Source of the DNA: Dugong dugon
Lineage: Eukaryota > Chordata > Mammalia > Sirenia > Dugongidae
NCBI GenBank assembly: GCA_030035585.1
Contig: CM057460.1
Coordinates: 131,672,714 to 131,736,713 of the forward strand
Reading direction: 5' to 3'
DNA: 64,000 nt
Shown here one piece after another: positions 34,343 to 45,501 of the stretch. Position 1 is the first letter of the stretch; each line of letters starts with the position of its first letter. The notes under the pieces were generated by a model, which saw only the letters and a list, made by a program, of their open reading frames with translations, was not told the origin of the DNA and ran no database searches. Position numbers and translations under genes: made by a program.

Positions 34343-36717
34343 GAAACAAAAAAAATTAAGATTCATAGGCTTCAAGCTCACACCTCACCAACACTTAGAA
34401 GCATGATATGTTTAGTATATGTTCGGCTATTTTTCTAGAAGTGCTTGTCTATCACCTCATTTCCCTCCACCCAACCCCCTTATTGCCATTTTTAGGAGAG
34501 CATATTTTCCTGGAGGCAGATCTGTCACTGCATGGCAAATTTTGTGCCCAGATCCTTCCCCTTGGACCTGTCCAACTCTTGCTCCATGTACTGGTTTTCT
34601 CACATCAGATCATTCCTGCAAATCTCCTCCCTAATATGAAGACACATAGTTAATTTGAGAAACACATAGGAGATATGTAGATGACCAGGCTGGTTGAGAA
34701 GGAAATCCTAATGGCACTTGTAGGGAGCCAGATGATTTAAACGAAGAGAATCTACAGATGAGTCACCTTAAGGAGGTAAAGGGGCGAAAAAAAAAAAAAA
34801 AACTTTATTATGGCTCTACAAATGAACCTCATTTGAGTTTCCCAGCTTTCCATTTTCCTTAAAACATTTTGTAAAATGTTGGCAATCAATAAGAATTAAA
34901 TCTAAAGGATACCTTTTAATTCATAGTTTATTTGGAATTTCTACAGTATTTGACAGGGGTGACGATTCCTCTTGGAAAATCACTGCTTCTATGGCACCTC
35001 TTTTTTCAGATCACATATATCTTTCCTGCTTCTACTACTATAGGTCTTTCATGCACTGCTGTTTTTCTCCTTGCCCCAAAATGATTTTTCTTACACTGAA
35101 TGTTGTCTTTGATGATCTCATCCAATGTCTGGTCTTTAGCTGCCAATAGCATGTTAACACAGCTCAATCTGTATTTTGAGCTTAGGTCCTTCTGCTGAGC
35201 TTCATTTGAATCTTACAGCCTACTCCCAATATGGCTCTTTGTTTTAATGTCAATTATGTTTTCCTTAAATACATGCAAAACTGCTGCTCCAGAAAGATAC
35301 ATGATGTATATCCAGTGACTCCTGATACACTCTTAACACAAAATCTCATAAGCTGGGGTTACTCATACCTATCTTCAAATAAACATGAAAATCTGGCCAC
35401 ACTCAAGTTATTAATTTCTCATCATTAAAAGTTTGCTTCAGCTAGACAAGCCACTCCTCTTTCCAGTATGACTACCCTCAATTTCTATTCCAAGCCTTTG
35501 CTACAGTGTTCTTCCCATCTGGGATATTCAACTTTTTTCTATTCCTATATCCAAATGTTCCCCATCTTTTAGGGATTGACCTAGTTTTCACGAACTTAGG
35601 TGCTCTTCCCTAACTATTCTGACAGCTATTTATGTTAACTTTCCAGAAGTCCAATAAAAAGTATTATGCATAAAAATTCATTTGGACATTAAATCATATA
35701 CAACCTTCAAATTACGTCTAACAACTTTATGCATATATTGTTTGATTTCACAGCTTATGTCTAAACTCTCAGAGTAATGGGATATGTATTTGCTACATTT
35801 TAATGCCTATAATAGTGTTGTGAACATAACAGTGTTTAACCAGTATTTGTTAAATACGTGTTAAATAGTTTAAAAGAAGTCATTAATTTTCAAAGTCAGG
35901 GTATATTAAGGATTATTAGATTGACAATTGATAATAACTAAAATGTCAAAGAAATAGGAGAGTTATTGTAAACCATGAGTCCCTGAGTCAATGTTATATG
36001 TAGCTAGGATAAACAGTTACCTATGGGGTAGGATTTGAAAAGTATGAAAACGTCTTTTTGTTTCAGCATATCTCCCATAAAAAGCACACTTCTATGCTTA
36101 TAATTCTCATATTACTTATTCCTTAGAGTTTATAAGCCCAAATAAAAATGCAAATGCTATTTGGAAGAGTATTTTGGATCAAATTGGCTTATCAGACTAG
36201 TCAGGATAGTTGTTCAGACTTCAAAGAGGATGTTGGAATGGACAGAAACTGGGAAAAGTAGTGGAGGGAAAGGTCCCAAGTATGCTGTTTTGTGGAAGGC
36301 AATGTCAAGGAACTAATTGGAGTAACAAGGTTATATCCTAAATGTGCTGAATATTTGAGGAGTGAAGGGCAGGATGCTAAAAAAAAAAAAAGAAAAAAGT
36401 CTACACAGAAAGCAGCTCTTGAAAAACCTATATTTATACTAGAGGAATTGATTTGCAGAAGGCAACTATTTTTGAATGAATATTGGGTAGGGACTTACAT
36501 TCAATAAAATGTCTTCAAGGGTAGAATCAAAGTTCCCAGCTCAAGAGAAATGTTCTATAAAGGTTTATAAGTCCCTTGTACAATTACTGCACCAAAACTA
36601 CATTTGCTTGGATATCTTGGCTATTGTTCAATGGTTGTTTAATTGGGAAAAGAGAAGATTTATCAGAAAAGGAGAAAAAGATGACACAAAGTGAGACGAG
36701 GAAGAAAGGAATGTAGA
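34343..36717. other. Mostly unassigned; L2-like piece near 35,460-35,640
   Basis: No gene seen. A region around 35,460-35,640 ('cttcccatctgggatattc', 'tatatccaaatgttccccat') resembles an old L2 3' end. An A-run lies at 34,787-34,802. The rest is AT-rich unique-looking sequence; the frames of 60-80 codons (34408-34653, 36292-36507, 36509-36694) have no domain features. Confidence 0.35.
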
Positions 36718-36850
36718 TATGATGAGCATTTAATGTGCCAGGTTCAGTGTAGCTCTTGTAATATTTTATTTATATATTTTCCAAATAAGATAATTTCCAG
36801 TCTCATAATTTCTCCAAGAAGAAACTGAGATTCATAAAAACTATGTTAAT
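36718..36850 (+). mobile_element. MIR-like ancient repeat
   Basis: The order 'gagcatttaatgtgccagg', 'taatattttatttatat', 'gaaactgagattcat' follows the MIR/MIRb core. Diverged. Confidence 0.5.
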
Positions 36851-37302
36851 AGACAGGTGTCATTCATTAGTTGTTGTTGTTGTTGTTAGGTGCCACCAAG
36901 TCGGTTCCAACTCATAGCAACCCTATGTACAACAGAACAAAACACTGCCCAGTCCTGCACCATCCTCACAATCGTTGTTATGCTTGAGCTCATTGTTGCA
37001 GCCACTGTGTCAATCCATCTCGTTGAGGGTCTTCTTTTTTGCTGACCCTCTACTTTACCAAACATGATGTCTTTCTATAGGGACTGATTCCTCCTGCTAA
37101 TATGTCCAAAGTAAGTGAGACATAGTCTCATCATCCTTGCTTCAAAGCAGCATTCTGGCTGTACTTCCTCCAAGACAGATTTCTGGCAGTTCTTCTGGCA
37201 GCCCGAGGTATATTCAATATTCTCTGCCAACACCATAATTCAAAGGTGTCAATTCTTCTTCAGTCTTCCTTATTCATTGTCCAGCTCTTGCATGCATGTG
37301 AA

Positions 37303-37365
37303 AAAACAAACAAACAAACAAGCAGACCCACTGCCCTCAAGTCAATTGTGACTCATAGCAACTCT
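37303..37365 (-). mobile_element. 5'-truncated AfroSINE tail nested in RTE
   Basis: RTE sequence is interrupted by CAAACAAACAAACAAG and a SINE tail ('ctcaagtcaattgtgactc'), after which RTE resumes at 'ttgaaaataccacgg'. About 63 bp. The T-G-A-A-A-A on both sides may be the duplication. Confidence 0.7.
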
Positions 37366-37688
37366 ATTGAAAATACCACGGCTTGGGTCAGGTACACCTT
37401 AGTCTTCAAAGCGACATCTTTACTTTTCAACACTTTAAAGAAGTCTTTTGCAGCAGATTTGCCAAATGCAATGTGTCACTTGATTTCTTGACTGCTGCTT
37501 CCATGGCTGTTGATTGTGGATCCAAGTAAAATGAAATCTTTGACAACTTCAATCTTTTCTCTGTTTATCATGATGTTGTGAGGATATTTGTTTTCTTTAT
37601 GTTGATGTGTAATCCCTACTGAAGGCTCTGGTCTTTGATCTTCATCACTGTTTGCTTCAAGTCCTCTTCACTTTCAGCAAGCAAGGTT

Positions 37689-39772
37689 GTCATCTTTATA
37701 ACGCAGGTTGTTAATGAGTCTTCCTCCAATCCTGACACCTCGTTCCTCTTCATATACTCCAGTTTCTCAGATTATTTGCTCAGCATACAAATTGAATAAG
37801 TAAGGTGAAAGGATACAACCCTGACGCACACCTTTCCTGACTTTAAACCACGCAGTATCCCCTTGTTCTGTTTGAACAACTGCCTCTTTATCTATGTACA
37901 GGTTCCTCATGTGCATAATTAAGTGTTCTGGAGTTTCCATTCTTCTGGATGTTATCCATAATTTGTTATTATCCACACAGTCTAATGCCTTTGCCTAGTT
38001 AATAAAATACAGGTAAACATCTTTCTGGTATTCTCTGCTCTCAGCCAGGATCCATCTGACAGCAGCAATGATATCTCTCTTTCCACGTTCTCTTCTGAAT
38101 CTTCCTTAATTTCTGGCAGTTCCCTGTCAATGTACCACTGCAGCCACTTTTGAATGATCTTCAGCAAAATTTTACTTGAGTGTGATATTAATGATATTGT
38201 TAAATAATTTCAGCATTCGGTGGGATCACTTTTCTTTGGAATAAGCATAAATATGGATCTCTTTCAGTCAGTTTGCAGGCAGCTGTCTTCCAAATTTCTT
38301 GGCATAGATGAGTGAGCACTTCCATGCTGCATGCGTTTGTTGAAACATCTCATTTGATATTCCGTCAATTCCCAGAGCCTTGTTTTTCATCAATGCCTTC
38401 AGTGAAGCTTCGACCTCTTCCTTCAGTACCATTGGTTCCTGATCATATGTTACTTCCAGAAATGGTTGAACATCAACTAACTCTTTTTGGTGTAGTGACT
38501 CTGTGTATTCCTTCCATCTTCTGTTGATGCTTCCTGCATCACTTAGTATTTTCCCCATAGAATCCTTCAGTATGGCAATTTGAGGATTGAATTTTTTCTT
38601 CAGTTCTTTCAGCTTGAGAAATGCCCAGCATATTCTTCGTTTTTGGTTTTCTAACTCCAGGTCTTTGCACATATCATTATAATGCTTTGCTTTGTCTTCT
38701 CGAGCTGCCCTTTGAAATCTTCTGTTCAGCTCTTTTACTTCATCATTTCTTCCATTTGTTTTAGCTACTTGACATTCAAGAGCAAGTTTCAGAGTCTCTT
38801 CTGACATCCGTTTTGGTCTTTTCTTTCTTTCCGTCTTTTTAATGACCTCTTACTTTCTTCATGTTTGATATCCTTGATGTCATTCCACAACTTATCCGGT
38901 CTTCAGTTGTTAGTGTTCAGTGTGTGAAATCTTTCCTTGAGATGGTCTTTAAATTCAGGTGTGATCTACTCAAGGTTGTACTTTGGCTCTTGTGGACTTG
39001 TTCTAATTTTCTTCAGCTTCAACTGAACTTGCATATGAGCAACTGATGTTCCGTTCTGCGGTCGGCCCCTCGTCTTATTCCAGCTGATGATATTGAGCTT
39101 TTCCATCATATCTTTCCACAGGTGTAGCTGATTTGATTCCTAGGTATTTCATCTGGCAAGGGCCACATGTATAGTCACCATTTATGTTGTTGAAAAAAGG
39201 TGTTTGCAATGAAGAAGGTGTTGGTCTTGTAAAATTCTATCATGTGATCTCCAGCATTGTTTCTATCACCAAGGCCATATTTTCTAACTACTGTTCCTTC
39301 TTTGGAAACCCTGGTGGGGTAGTGGTTAACTGCTATGGCTGTTAACCAAAAGGTCAGCAGTTTGAATCCACAAGGTGCTCCTTGGAAACTCTATGGGGCA
39401 GTTCTACTCTGTCCTATAGAGTCACTATAGGATCCTTCTTTGTTTCCAACATTCACATTCCAATCACCAGTAATTATCAATGCATCCTGACTGCATGTTT
39501 GATCAGTTTCAGACTGCAGAAGTTGGTTAAAAATCTTTGATCTCTTCATCTTTCGCCTTCATGGTTGGTGCGTAAATTTGAATAATAGTCGTATTAATTG
39601 GTCTTCCTTGTAAGTATATGGCTATTATCGTATCACTGACAGCATTGTACTTCAGGATAAATCTTGAAATGTTCTTTTTGACAATAAATGCGATGCTATT
39701 CCTCTTTAAGTTGTCATTCTCTGCATAGTAGACCATATGATTGTCCGATTCAAAATGGTTGGTACAGTACAT
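37689..39772 (-). pseudogene. RTE polyprotein relic: endonuclease, linker, RT
   Basis: 39772-39527 is an endonuclease segment ('SDNHMVYYAENDNLKRN', 'AFIVKKNISRFILKYNAV', 'PINTTIIQIYAPTMKAKDEE'). 38807-38268 (179 codons) is the linker into RT ('ECQVAKTNGRNDEVKELNRR', 'ALMKNKALGIDGISNEMFQQ'). 38167-37982 and 37976-37767 hold RT motifs ('QGDTAWFKVRKGVRQGCILS'). The catalytic tetrad at 37689-37700 reads Y-K-D-D in place of Y-A-D-D, with a short deletion next to it. Not functional. Confidence 0.85.
39305..39432 (+). mobile_element. AfroSINE lacking its 3' tail, nested in RTE
   Basis: 128 bp from 'gaaaccctggtggggtag' to 'tcactatagga', flanked by a perfect 10-bp duplication TCCTTCTTTG (39295-39304 and 39433-39442). 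The last 25-30 bases of the SINE, shared with RTE, are absent, as is any A/T tail. Confidence 0.88.
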
Positions 39773-39844
39773 TTCAGCTCATTAATGCCTAGAATATCGA
39801 TGTTTCTGCATTTCATTTTTGATGATTTCCTAGATTCATACTTT

Positions 39845-39890
39845 GTACATTCCATGTTCTGATTATTGTACATTCCATGTTCTGATTATT
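39845..39890. repeat. 23-bp tandem duplication in RTE
   Basis: The unit 'gtacattccatgttctgatt' + 'att' occurs twice in tandem, without interruption. A local duplication inside the endonuclease-side part of the RTE copy. Confidence 0.9.
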
Positions 39891-40528
39891 AATGGATGTT
39901 TGCGGCTGTGTCTTCTCATTTTGAGTCATGCCACATCAGCAAATGAAGGTTCTGAAAGCTTGACTCCATCCACATCATTAAGGTTGCCTCTACTTTGAGG
40001 AGGCAGCTCTTCCCCAGTCGTCTTTTGAGTGCCTTCCAACTTAAGGGGCTCATCTTCTGGCACTATATCAGACAATGTTCTGCTGCTATTCATAAGGTTT
40101 TCACTGGCTAATTCTTTTCAGAAGTAGACTGCCAGGTCCTTCTTCCTAGTCTGTCAGCTTCAGACCCTGCTGGTATGTGAATACCGATGGCATAGTTTCC
40201 AGCATCACAGCAACATACAAATTCCCACAGTATGACAAACTGACAGATGCATGGGGGGTCATTTGCTTAGTAATAGACCAATTGTTATTTGACATGAGAT
40301 TTTTATACCTCCAATGCCCATGCTTCTTTACAAAATTTGAGTTAAAATGAGAAAGTAGTAAAAGGGTGAAGAGGGAGACATCATGAGAGCTTAGATTACC
40401 ACCCTTTATGTGACTAGATACTTTTAGGTAGTGTAAAATTCCCTAAATGTGAAATTTAGGTGATGTAGAATACAGGAAGGTAGTCAGGAGTCTGCACTGT
40501 AAGCAAGAGAAACTTTGGATGATTTAAG

Positions 40529-41590
40529 TGTCTTAGTTCAGATCCCAGAAGGAGACTCTGAGACAAGAATCCGTAAGCAAATTGCTTATTTGGAATCCCA
40601 GTAAATATGAATGGAAGATTGGGGAAGTGATAAAAGGAAGGCAGGAAAAGTGAGTATCTGGGACTTTAGCTTCTATATTGGGAAGTACTCTCTGCACAAG
40701 AGGTGGGAGGTGATTTCTCAAATACAGGAAAGGAGTTAAGAGACTGTTTCTCCGGAAAAGAATAATATATATCCATGAAGGAAGCCAATAAAGGTGAATT
40801 ATCAAACAAGGTACAACCCCACCAGTTATTACTCCTGAGGGGAAGGAGCTGGGTATTCTGAACCAAATCCCAACAGCCATTCACTAAGAGCTGCTCCTGT
40901 GGAGAATTAATTCCCCAGCATCTACAGCCTGCTTTGTGAGCAGATAGAATGGATTCAGGCAGCCAGAGAAAGCCAGCAGGCAGAGAGCAGGTGTTCTCAG
41001 TTAGACGTTGGCTAGCGTATACTGAAAAGGTAAGAGGAGAGGGGACATAGATAGAAGAGAGAAGTTATCTGCAACATTAAGGAAAATAATATGCTTTAGG
41101 GATATTAGGTTGTGAACATGATCCGAATGCAGAAAGAACCAGATTCAGAGCTGAGTAGTCTAGAAAAATCCCCAAAACTCCTCCACGGAATGCTTTCTGT
41201 GATGATGTGAAAACTACCTCACACAAAGCACTAGAAACTGCACCTTGCAACTCAGCACAATTAACCCTGAATGCATGACACCAACATTAGCACTCCCACT
41301 CTGGCTGCTTCTGGCTTTTGATCTCACTATAATTTTGCCCTCTCCCAGAGAGTTTCTTTAGTTCGTTATCTCCAAAAACTTCCAAATCTGGGGTAATTTC
41401 ACCTGATTGTCAAAGCCTAGATAATTTGCCTGTTCTCTAGCTGCAAGGTAGGCAGAAAAAATGAGTTTCTGGGGATTTAGCTTCTATAACAGGAAATAGT
41501 CTCTGCATAAGGGGTAGGAGGTGATTTCTCAAACACAGGAAAGGAGTTAAGAGGCCGTTTCTCCAGAAAAGAATAACAAATGTCCACAAC
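40529..41590 (-). mobile_element. ERVL-like LTR relic with duplicated block
   Basis: The forward start TGTCTTAGTTCAGATCCC followed by 'gactctgagacaagaatcc' is the reverse of an ERVL LTR end. A block at about 40,648-40,778 recurs, diverged, at about 41,459-41,590 ('aaaggagttaagag', 'tttctcc.gaaaagaata'). This could be two LTR remnants around a short internal piece, or a local duplication. The 115-codon frame at 40533-40880 is not a known protein. Confidence 0.5.
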
Positions 41591-43664
41591 ATATAGTTAA
41601 GAATTTTTTAATTAAGAATTTTAAATTTCTTTGTTGTACTAGTTTTCAGAAATTAGCTGTGCATTAAAGCTTTCCATCAAAAAGGGTGAAAAAGGATACT
41701 TGCTAGAAGGTCTCAAATGAGAGGTACAGTGATTCTTTCATTATTGGTCTTACCTCTATTGTTTTTTTTTTACAATTGCATTGCTGATTTTTTTGGGTCA
41801 AAATTCTTAACTCCCTTGGCTTTTTCCTCTCTTTCTTTTTTAAAATTTTGACATGTAAAAAAAGCTTTGCTATAAGACAGAGTCTTTATCCAAATGCATC
41901 CCAAGGGCACTTTTAAAAGCTGAGAGCAGCAGGCTTTTCTCCTTCTGTTCGATCTATGAGTCACTCACTCATCCATTATATGCATCATGAGCCCAAGCCT
42001 ATCCATAGCTCTGTGAAGGCAATGCATTTGGACAACACTACAGTATGCACCAACAACTATGTGAGGCAAAGGAAGAGATAAAGTATAAAGACAAGAAGAA
42101 CATGGCCTTAAAGGAGTTTATAATCTCATTCAGTGTATAAACTAGACAAGTATGTAAATGACTGTTTTACAAGGGAATAATAAAGGAACAAGATAATTAC
42201 TATGGGAATGGGGAGAGGAACAAAATCATCTCAGTTAGAGCCTGGGTGAGGGGGAGGTAAGGACGTTTGAAAAGCTGCTACTTGAGGTTTGGAGAGAATT
42301 GGACAGGAGGAGTTGGGGTGTGGAGGCATCTCTTCAATGGAAACCAAATTTTTAAAAATATGGGTTGTATTTAAGAAAGATTAGAAAGTTTAATATGCTC
42401 AGAATATTTAGTGTTTACAGAATAATGGTGGGGGGGAATACAGGTAGAAAAGTAGCATGTGAATGGTTACCTTGTGCAGAACTTAGTCCCCTGGAGAAAA
42501 GCACTCTAGGAACCCCACATAATCCCAAGAGAAAATGTGACATTAGCCTAGTCTAAACTGTGTATTTTCCTCTTGTTGGGCAGAGTGCCCACTTTTTTGC
42601 CATTTGCAGGCATTGAACTCATTACCTTTGAATAAGAAATTTGATATTAAAATTCAAATTCTCTTCAGACCAATTTCAAATTCAGAGATAAAAGTGTGTG
42701 TTCATGTACGAAATGTTGAATAGACGTTATGTTACTGAACTGAGAAACTGATCTCTCTTTATGCTCTAAATTTTACATCTTTCTGAACATCTCAGTTTTA
42801 TAGTGACAAGTACCTTGGAGATAATGAGCCAGATAGAACTGTTCAGAAAGGCACAGAAGAACAAAGTTTCAAAAGAATGTTTCTCACACTCTCTCCTTTG
42901 ATTTCTGCCAGAACTCAGTGGTTAAAATAATGACATTACACTAGTTTCCAGTAAGTATGACAAACTGTTCTAATTAAGTCATTTAAAACAACAATTTTAT
43001 TCCAAACATATGTGCAACCAAATGTGTATTTTAAATTGATTTTCCTTTGCTCTTTTGTGAAAATTAGAGCTATTTCATCATTGTAAATGTGAATTTATAA
43101 AATGGAAATATTAGAAACCAGAATTTATGACAAGAAAATGGATTCCTTGCCTATTAAAATTTACACCAGCAACACATGTTATATAAAAACAAAACAAAAT
43201 AATACAAAGCAAAACAGGGCTCAACTTCCAAAACAATAAAAATCTTAACAAATTTATAAGCATTAAAAAAAGCACAGTAGTATAAAGGCAGAAATATAAA
43301 AATTCTATTAATAGCATGTATTTTCTATAGAAAATAGTAAGTTAATTTCATAGCATTTTTCCTTCAAATGGAGTTGAAATTTTTTTTTTCATTCTCCTTT
43401 TACCTTTTCACAAAGTTTAAACATTGTTATGCAAGCTCAGTTTAGCTGTTTTGGTACTATACAACAGAATTCCATGAATTCTAAAATATTTTCCACTTAT
43501 CATTTATAGTGATGTCCATATAACACAGGGCTGTCTAAGATCTGAATAATTTGAGGTTGTACAAAATTAATAGTTTTTTGGAAGAGTATAAAGAATAAAA
43601 TTTGAAGAATTTGAATTATACTTTAATAATTTATAGTAATGGAAACAAAGCCAGAGCTAAAATT
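41591..43664. other. Mostly unassigned sequence
   Basis: No gene. 42,020-42,240 ('ggccttaaaggagtttataa', then 'tgtaaatgactg') may be an L2/MIR-type remnant. Otherwise AT-rich, with poly-T at 41,762. Confidence 0.4.
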
Positions 43665-43860
43665 TTATCTTTATTTTGCAGTTCCTTTTATCTTTTTTAA
43701 AAATGCACCTTATTTCTAAAGCTGTTTTAGGTGCACAGAAACATTGCACAGAAAGGATAGAGTTCCGATAAACCCTCTCTTCCCCCTGCATACAGTTTCA
43801 TCAATATTGCTAATATTTTATTTCTTAAGCTAAGTAGTATGTACATGGAAATACAGTGTA
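43665..43860 (+). mobile_element. Old L1 3'-end-like sequence (tentative)
   Basis: 'gctgttttaggtgcacagaa', 'cattgcacagaaaggataga' and 'ccctgcatacagtttcatca' resemble an L1M-type 3' end. Edges approximate. Confidence 0.35.
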
Positions 43861-43870
43861 TTATTCTTTA

Positions 43871-44745
43871 ATCCAGGAGACCTGGTGGCACAACAGCTAA
43901 GTGCTGGCTGCTAACTGAAAAGTTGGCAGTTCGAACCCACCGAGTGGCTCTGTGGGAGAAAAGAACTAGCAATCTGCATCCATAGAAATTATAGCCAAGA
44001 CGTCTGGGGTCTTCAAAGCTTGCAAGCGGCCATCTAAGATGCATCAATTGGTCCCAACCACCTGGAATAAAGGAGAATGAAGAACACCAAAGATACAAGG
44101 AAAGTATTAGCCCAAGAGACAGAAAGGGCCACATAAGCCAGAGACTTCATCAGCCTGAGACCAGAAGAATTAGATGGTGGCCAGATACCACCAATGACCG
44201 CCCTGACAGGGAACACAACAGAGAGTCCCTGATGGAGCAGGAGAAAGGTGGGGTGAAGAACTCAAATTCTAGTAAGAAGACCAGACTCAATGGTCTGACT
44301 GAGACTGGAGGTACCCTGGAAAGCATGGCCCCTGGATTCTCTATCAGCCCAGAACTAAAACAATTTCCGAGGCCAACTTTTCAGACAGGGATTGGACTGG
44401 ACTGTGGAACATAAAGTGATATTCATGAGGAATGTGCCTCTTAGCTCAAGTAGATACAAGAAACTAAATGGGCAGCTTCTGTCTGGAGGTGAGATGGGAA
44501 AGCAGAGAGGGTTAGGAGCTGGTTGAATGGACATGGGAAATCAGGGGTGGAGAGGAGGAGTGTGCTGTCATAGTATGGGGAGAGCAATTAGGGTCACATA
44601 ACAACATATGTATAAATTTTTGTATGGGAAAAAATTTAAAAAAAAGAAATTACAGGCAAGAAAACTCTATGGGGTAGTTTTACTCTGTCACATAGGGTTG
44701 CTATGAGTTGGAATCGACTCAATGGCACCCAACGACAACAACAAC
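43871..44745 (+). mobile_element. AfroSINE split by an L1 3' end
   Basis: SINE head at 43,871-44,000 and SINE tail at 44,662-44,745 (ending CAACAACAACAAC). The two halves are continuous once the L1 is removed. An 'attcttta' at 43863-43870 and 'attctttta' at 44746-44754 may be the SINE's own duplication. Confidence 0.85.
44001..44645 (+). mobile_element. L1 3' UTR fragment nested in AfroSINE, plus strand
   Basis: 645 bp of the older L1 3' UTR subfamily, in plus orientation with an A-rich end. Flanked by 'gaaattatagccaaga' (43985-44000) and 'gaaattacaggcaaga' (44646-44661), 14 of 16 identical; this is the L1's target-site duplication and it is made of SINE sequence. Confidence 0.88.
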
Positions 44746-44810
44746 ATTCTTTTACCCTTATAGGTAAGCACTATAGGCATTCTTACATATGTATTACATG
44801 TTTCGTTTTT

Positions 44811-45485
44811 GTTTTTTACTTTTTTTAAAATTGTACTTTAGATGAAGGTTTACAGAACAAACTAGCTTCTCATTAAATAGCACAAATATTATTTTTTGGC
44901 GTTGGTTAACAACCCCACAACATGTCAACACTCTTCCTTCTTGAACTTGGGTTCCCTGTTCCCAGCTTTCCTGTCTCCTCCTGGCTTCTAGTCCTTTCCC
45001 CTGGGCTGGTGTGCCCCTTTAGCCTCCCTTTGTTTTATAGGCCTGTCTAATCTTTGGAAGAAGAGTCAACCTCAGGAGTGACTTCATTACTGAGTTAAAA
45101 GTGTGTCCGGGGGCCATACTCTCGGGGTTTCTCCAGTCTCTGTCAGGCCAGTAAGTCTGGCCTTTTTGTGTGAGTTAGAATTTTGTTCTACATTTTTCTC
45201 CCGCTCTGTCCAGGACCGTCTATTGTGATCCTTGTCAGAGCAGTCAGTGGTGGTAGCCAGGCACCATATAATTGTACTGGACTCAGTCTGGTGGAGGCAG
45301 TGGTAGTTGTGGGCCATTAGTCCTTTGGACTAATCTTTCCCTTGTATCTTTAGTTTTCTTCATTCTCCCTTGCTGCCAAAGTGGTGAGGGCAGTGGAGTA
45401 TCTCAGATGGTTGCGCACAGGCTTTTAAGACGCCAGATCCTAGTCACCAAAGTAGAATGTAGAACATTTTCTTTATAAACTATGT
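44811..45485 (-). mobile_element. L1 3' UTR fragment, 5'-truncated
   Basis: Same 3' UTR subfamily as the L1 at 13.8 kb, starting (forward) 'aaaattgtactttagatgaag'. Candidate duplications are 'catgtttcgttttt' (44797-44810) and 'cgtgtttcatattttt' (45486-45501), imperfect. Only the UTR is present. Confidence 0.8.
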
Positions 45486-45501
45486 CGTGTTTCATATTTT
45501 T

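Larger units (their letters stand above)
36871..40257 (-). mobile_element. Essentially full-length RTE LINE with two nested SINEs
   Basis: About 3.39 kb including two SINE insertions; without them about 3.2 kb, near the full length of this family. On the minus strand: 5' leader (40,257 to about 39,950), endonuclease part (39,900-39,050), linker, RT, and 3' end with (TTG)n at 36,871. Flanks 'gtcattcattag' (36859-36870) and 'gtcatttgcttag' (40258-40270) look like a decayed target-site duplication. All frames are broken. Confidence 0.85.

Noticed and set aside
36884-36895. TTGTTG arrays considered as independent microsatellites (also at 8,396, 29,207, 56,280)
   Set aside because: They are the 3' tails of minus-strand RTE copies.
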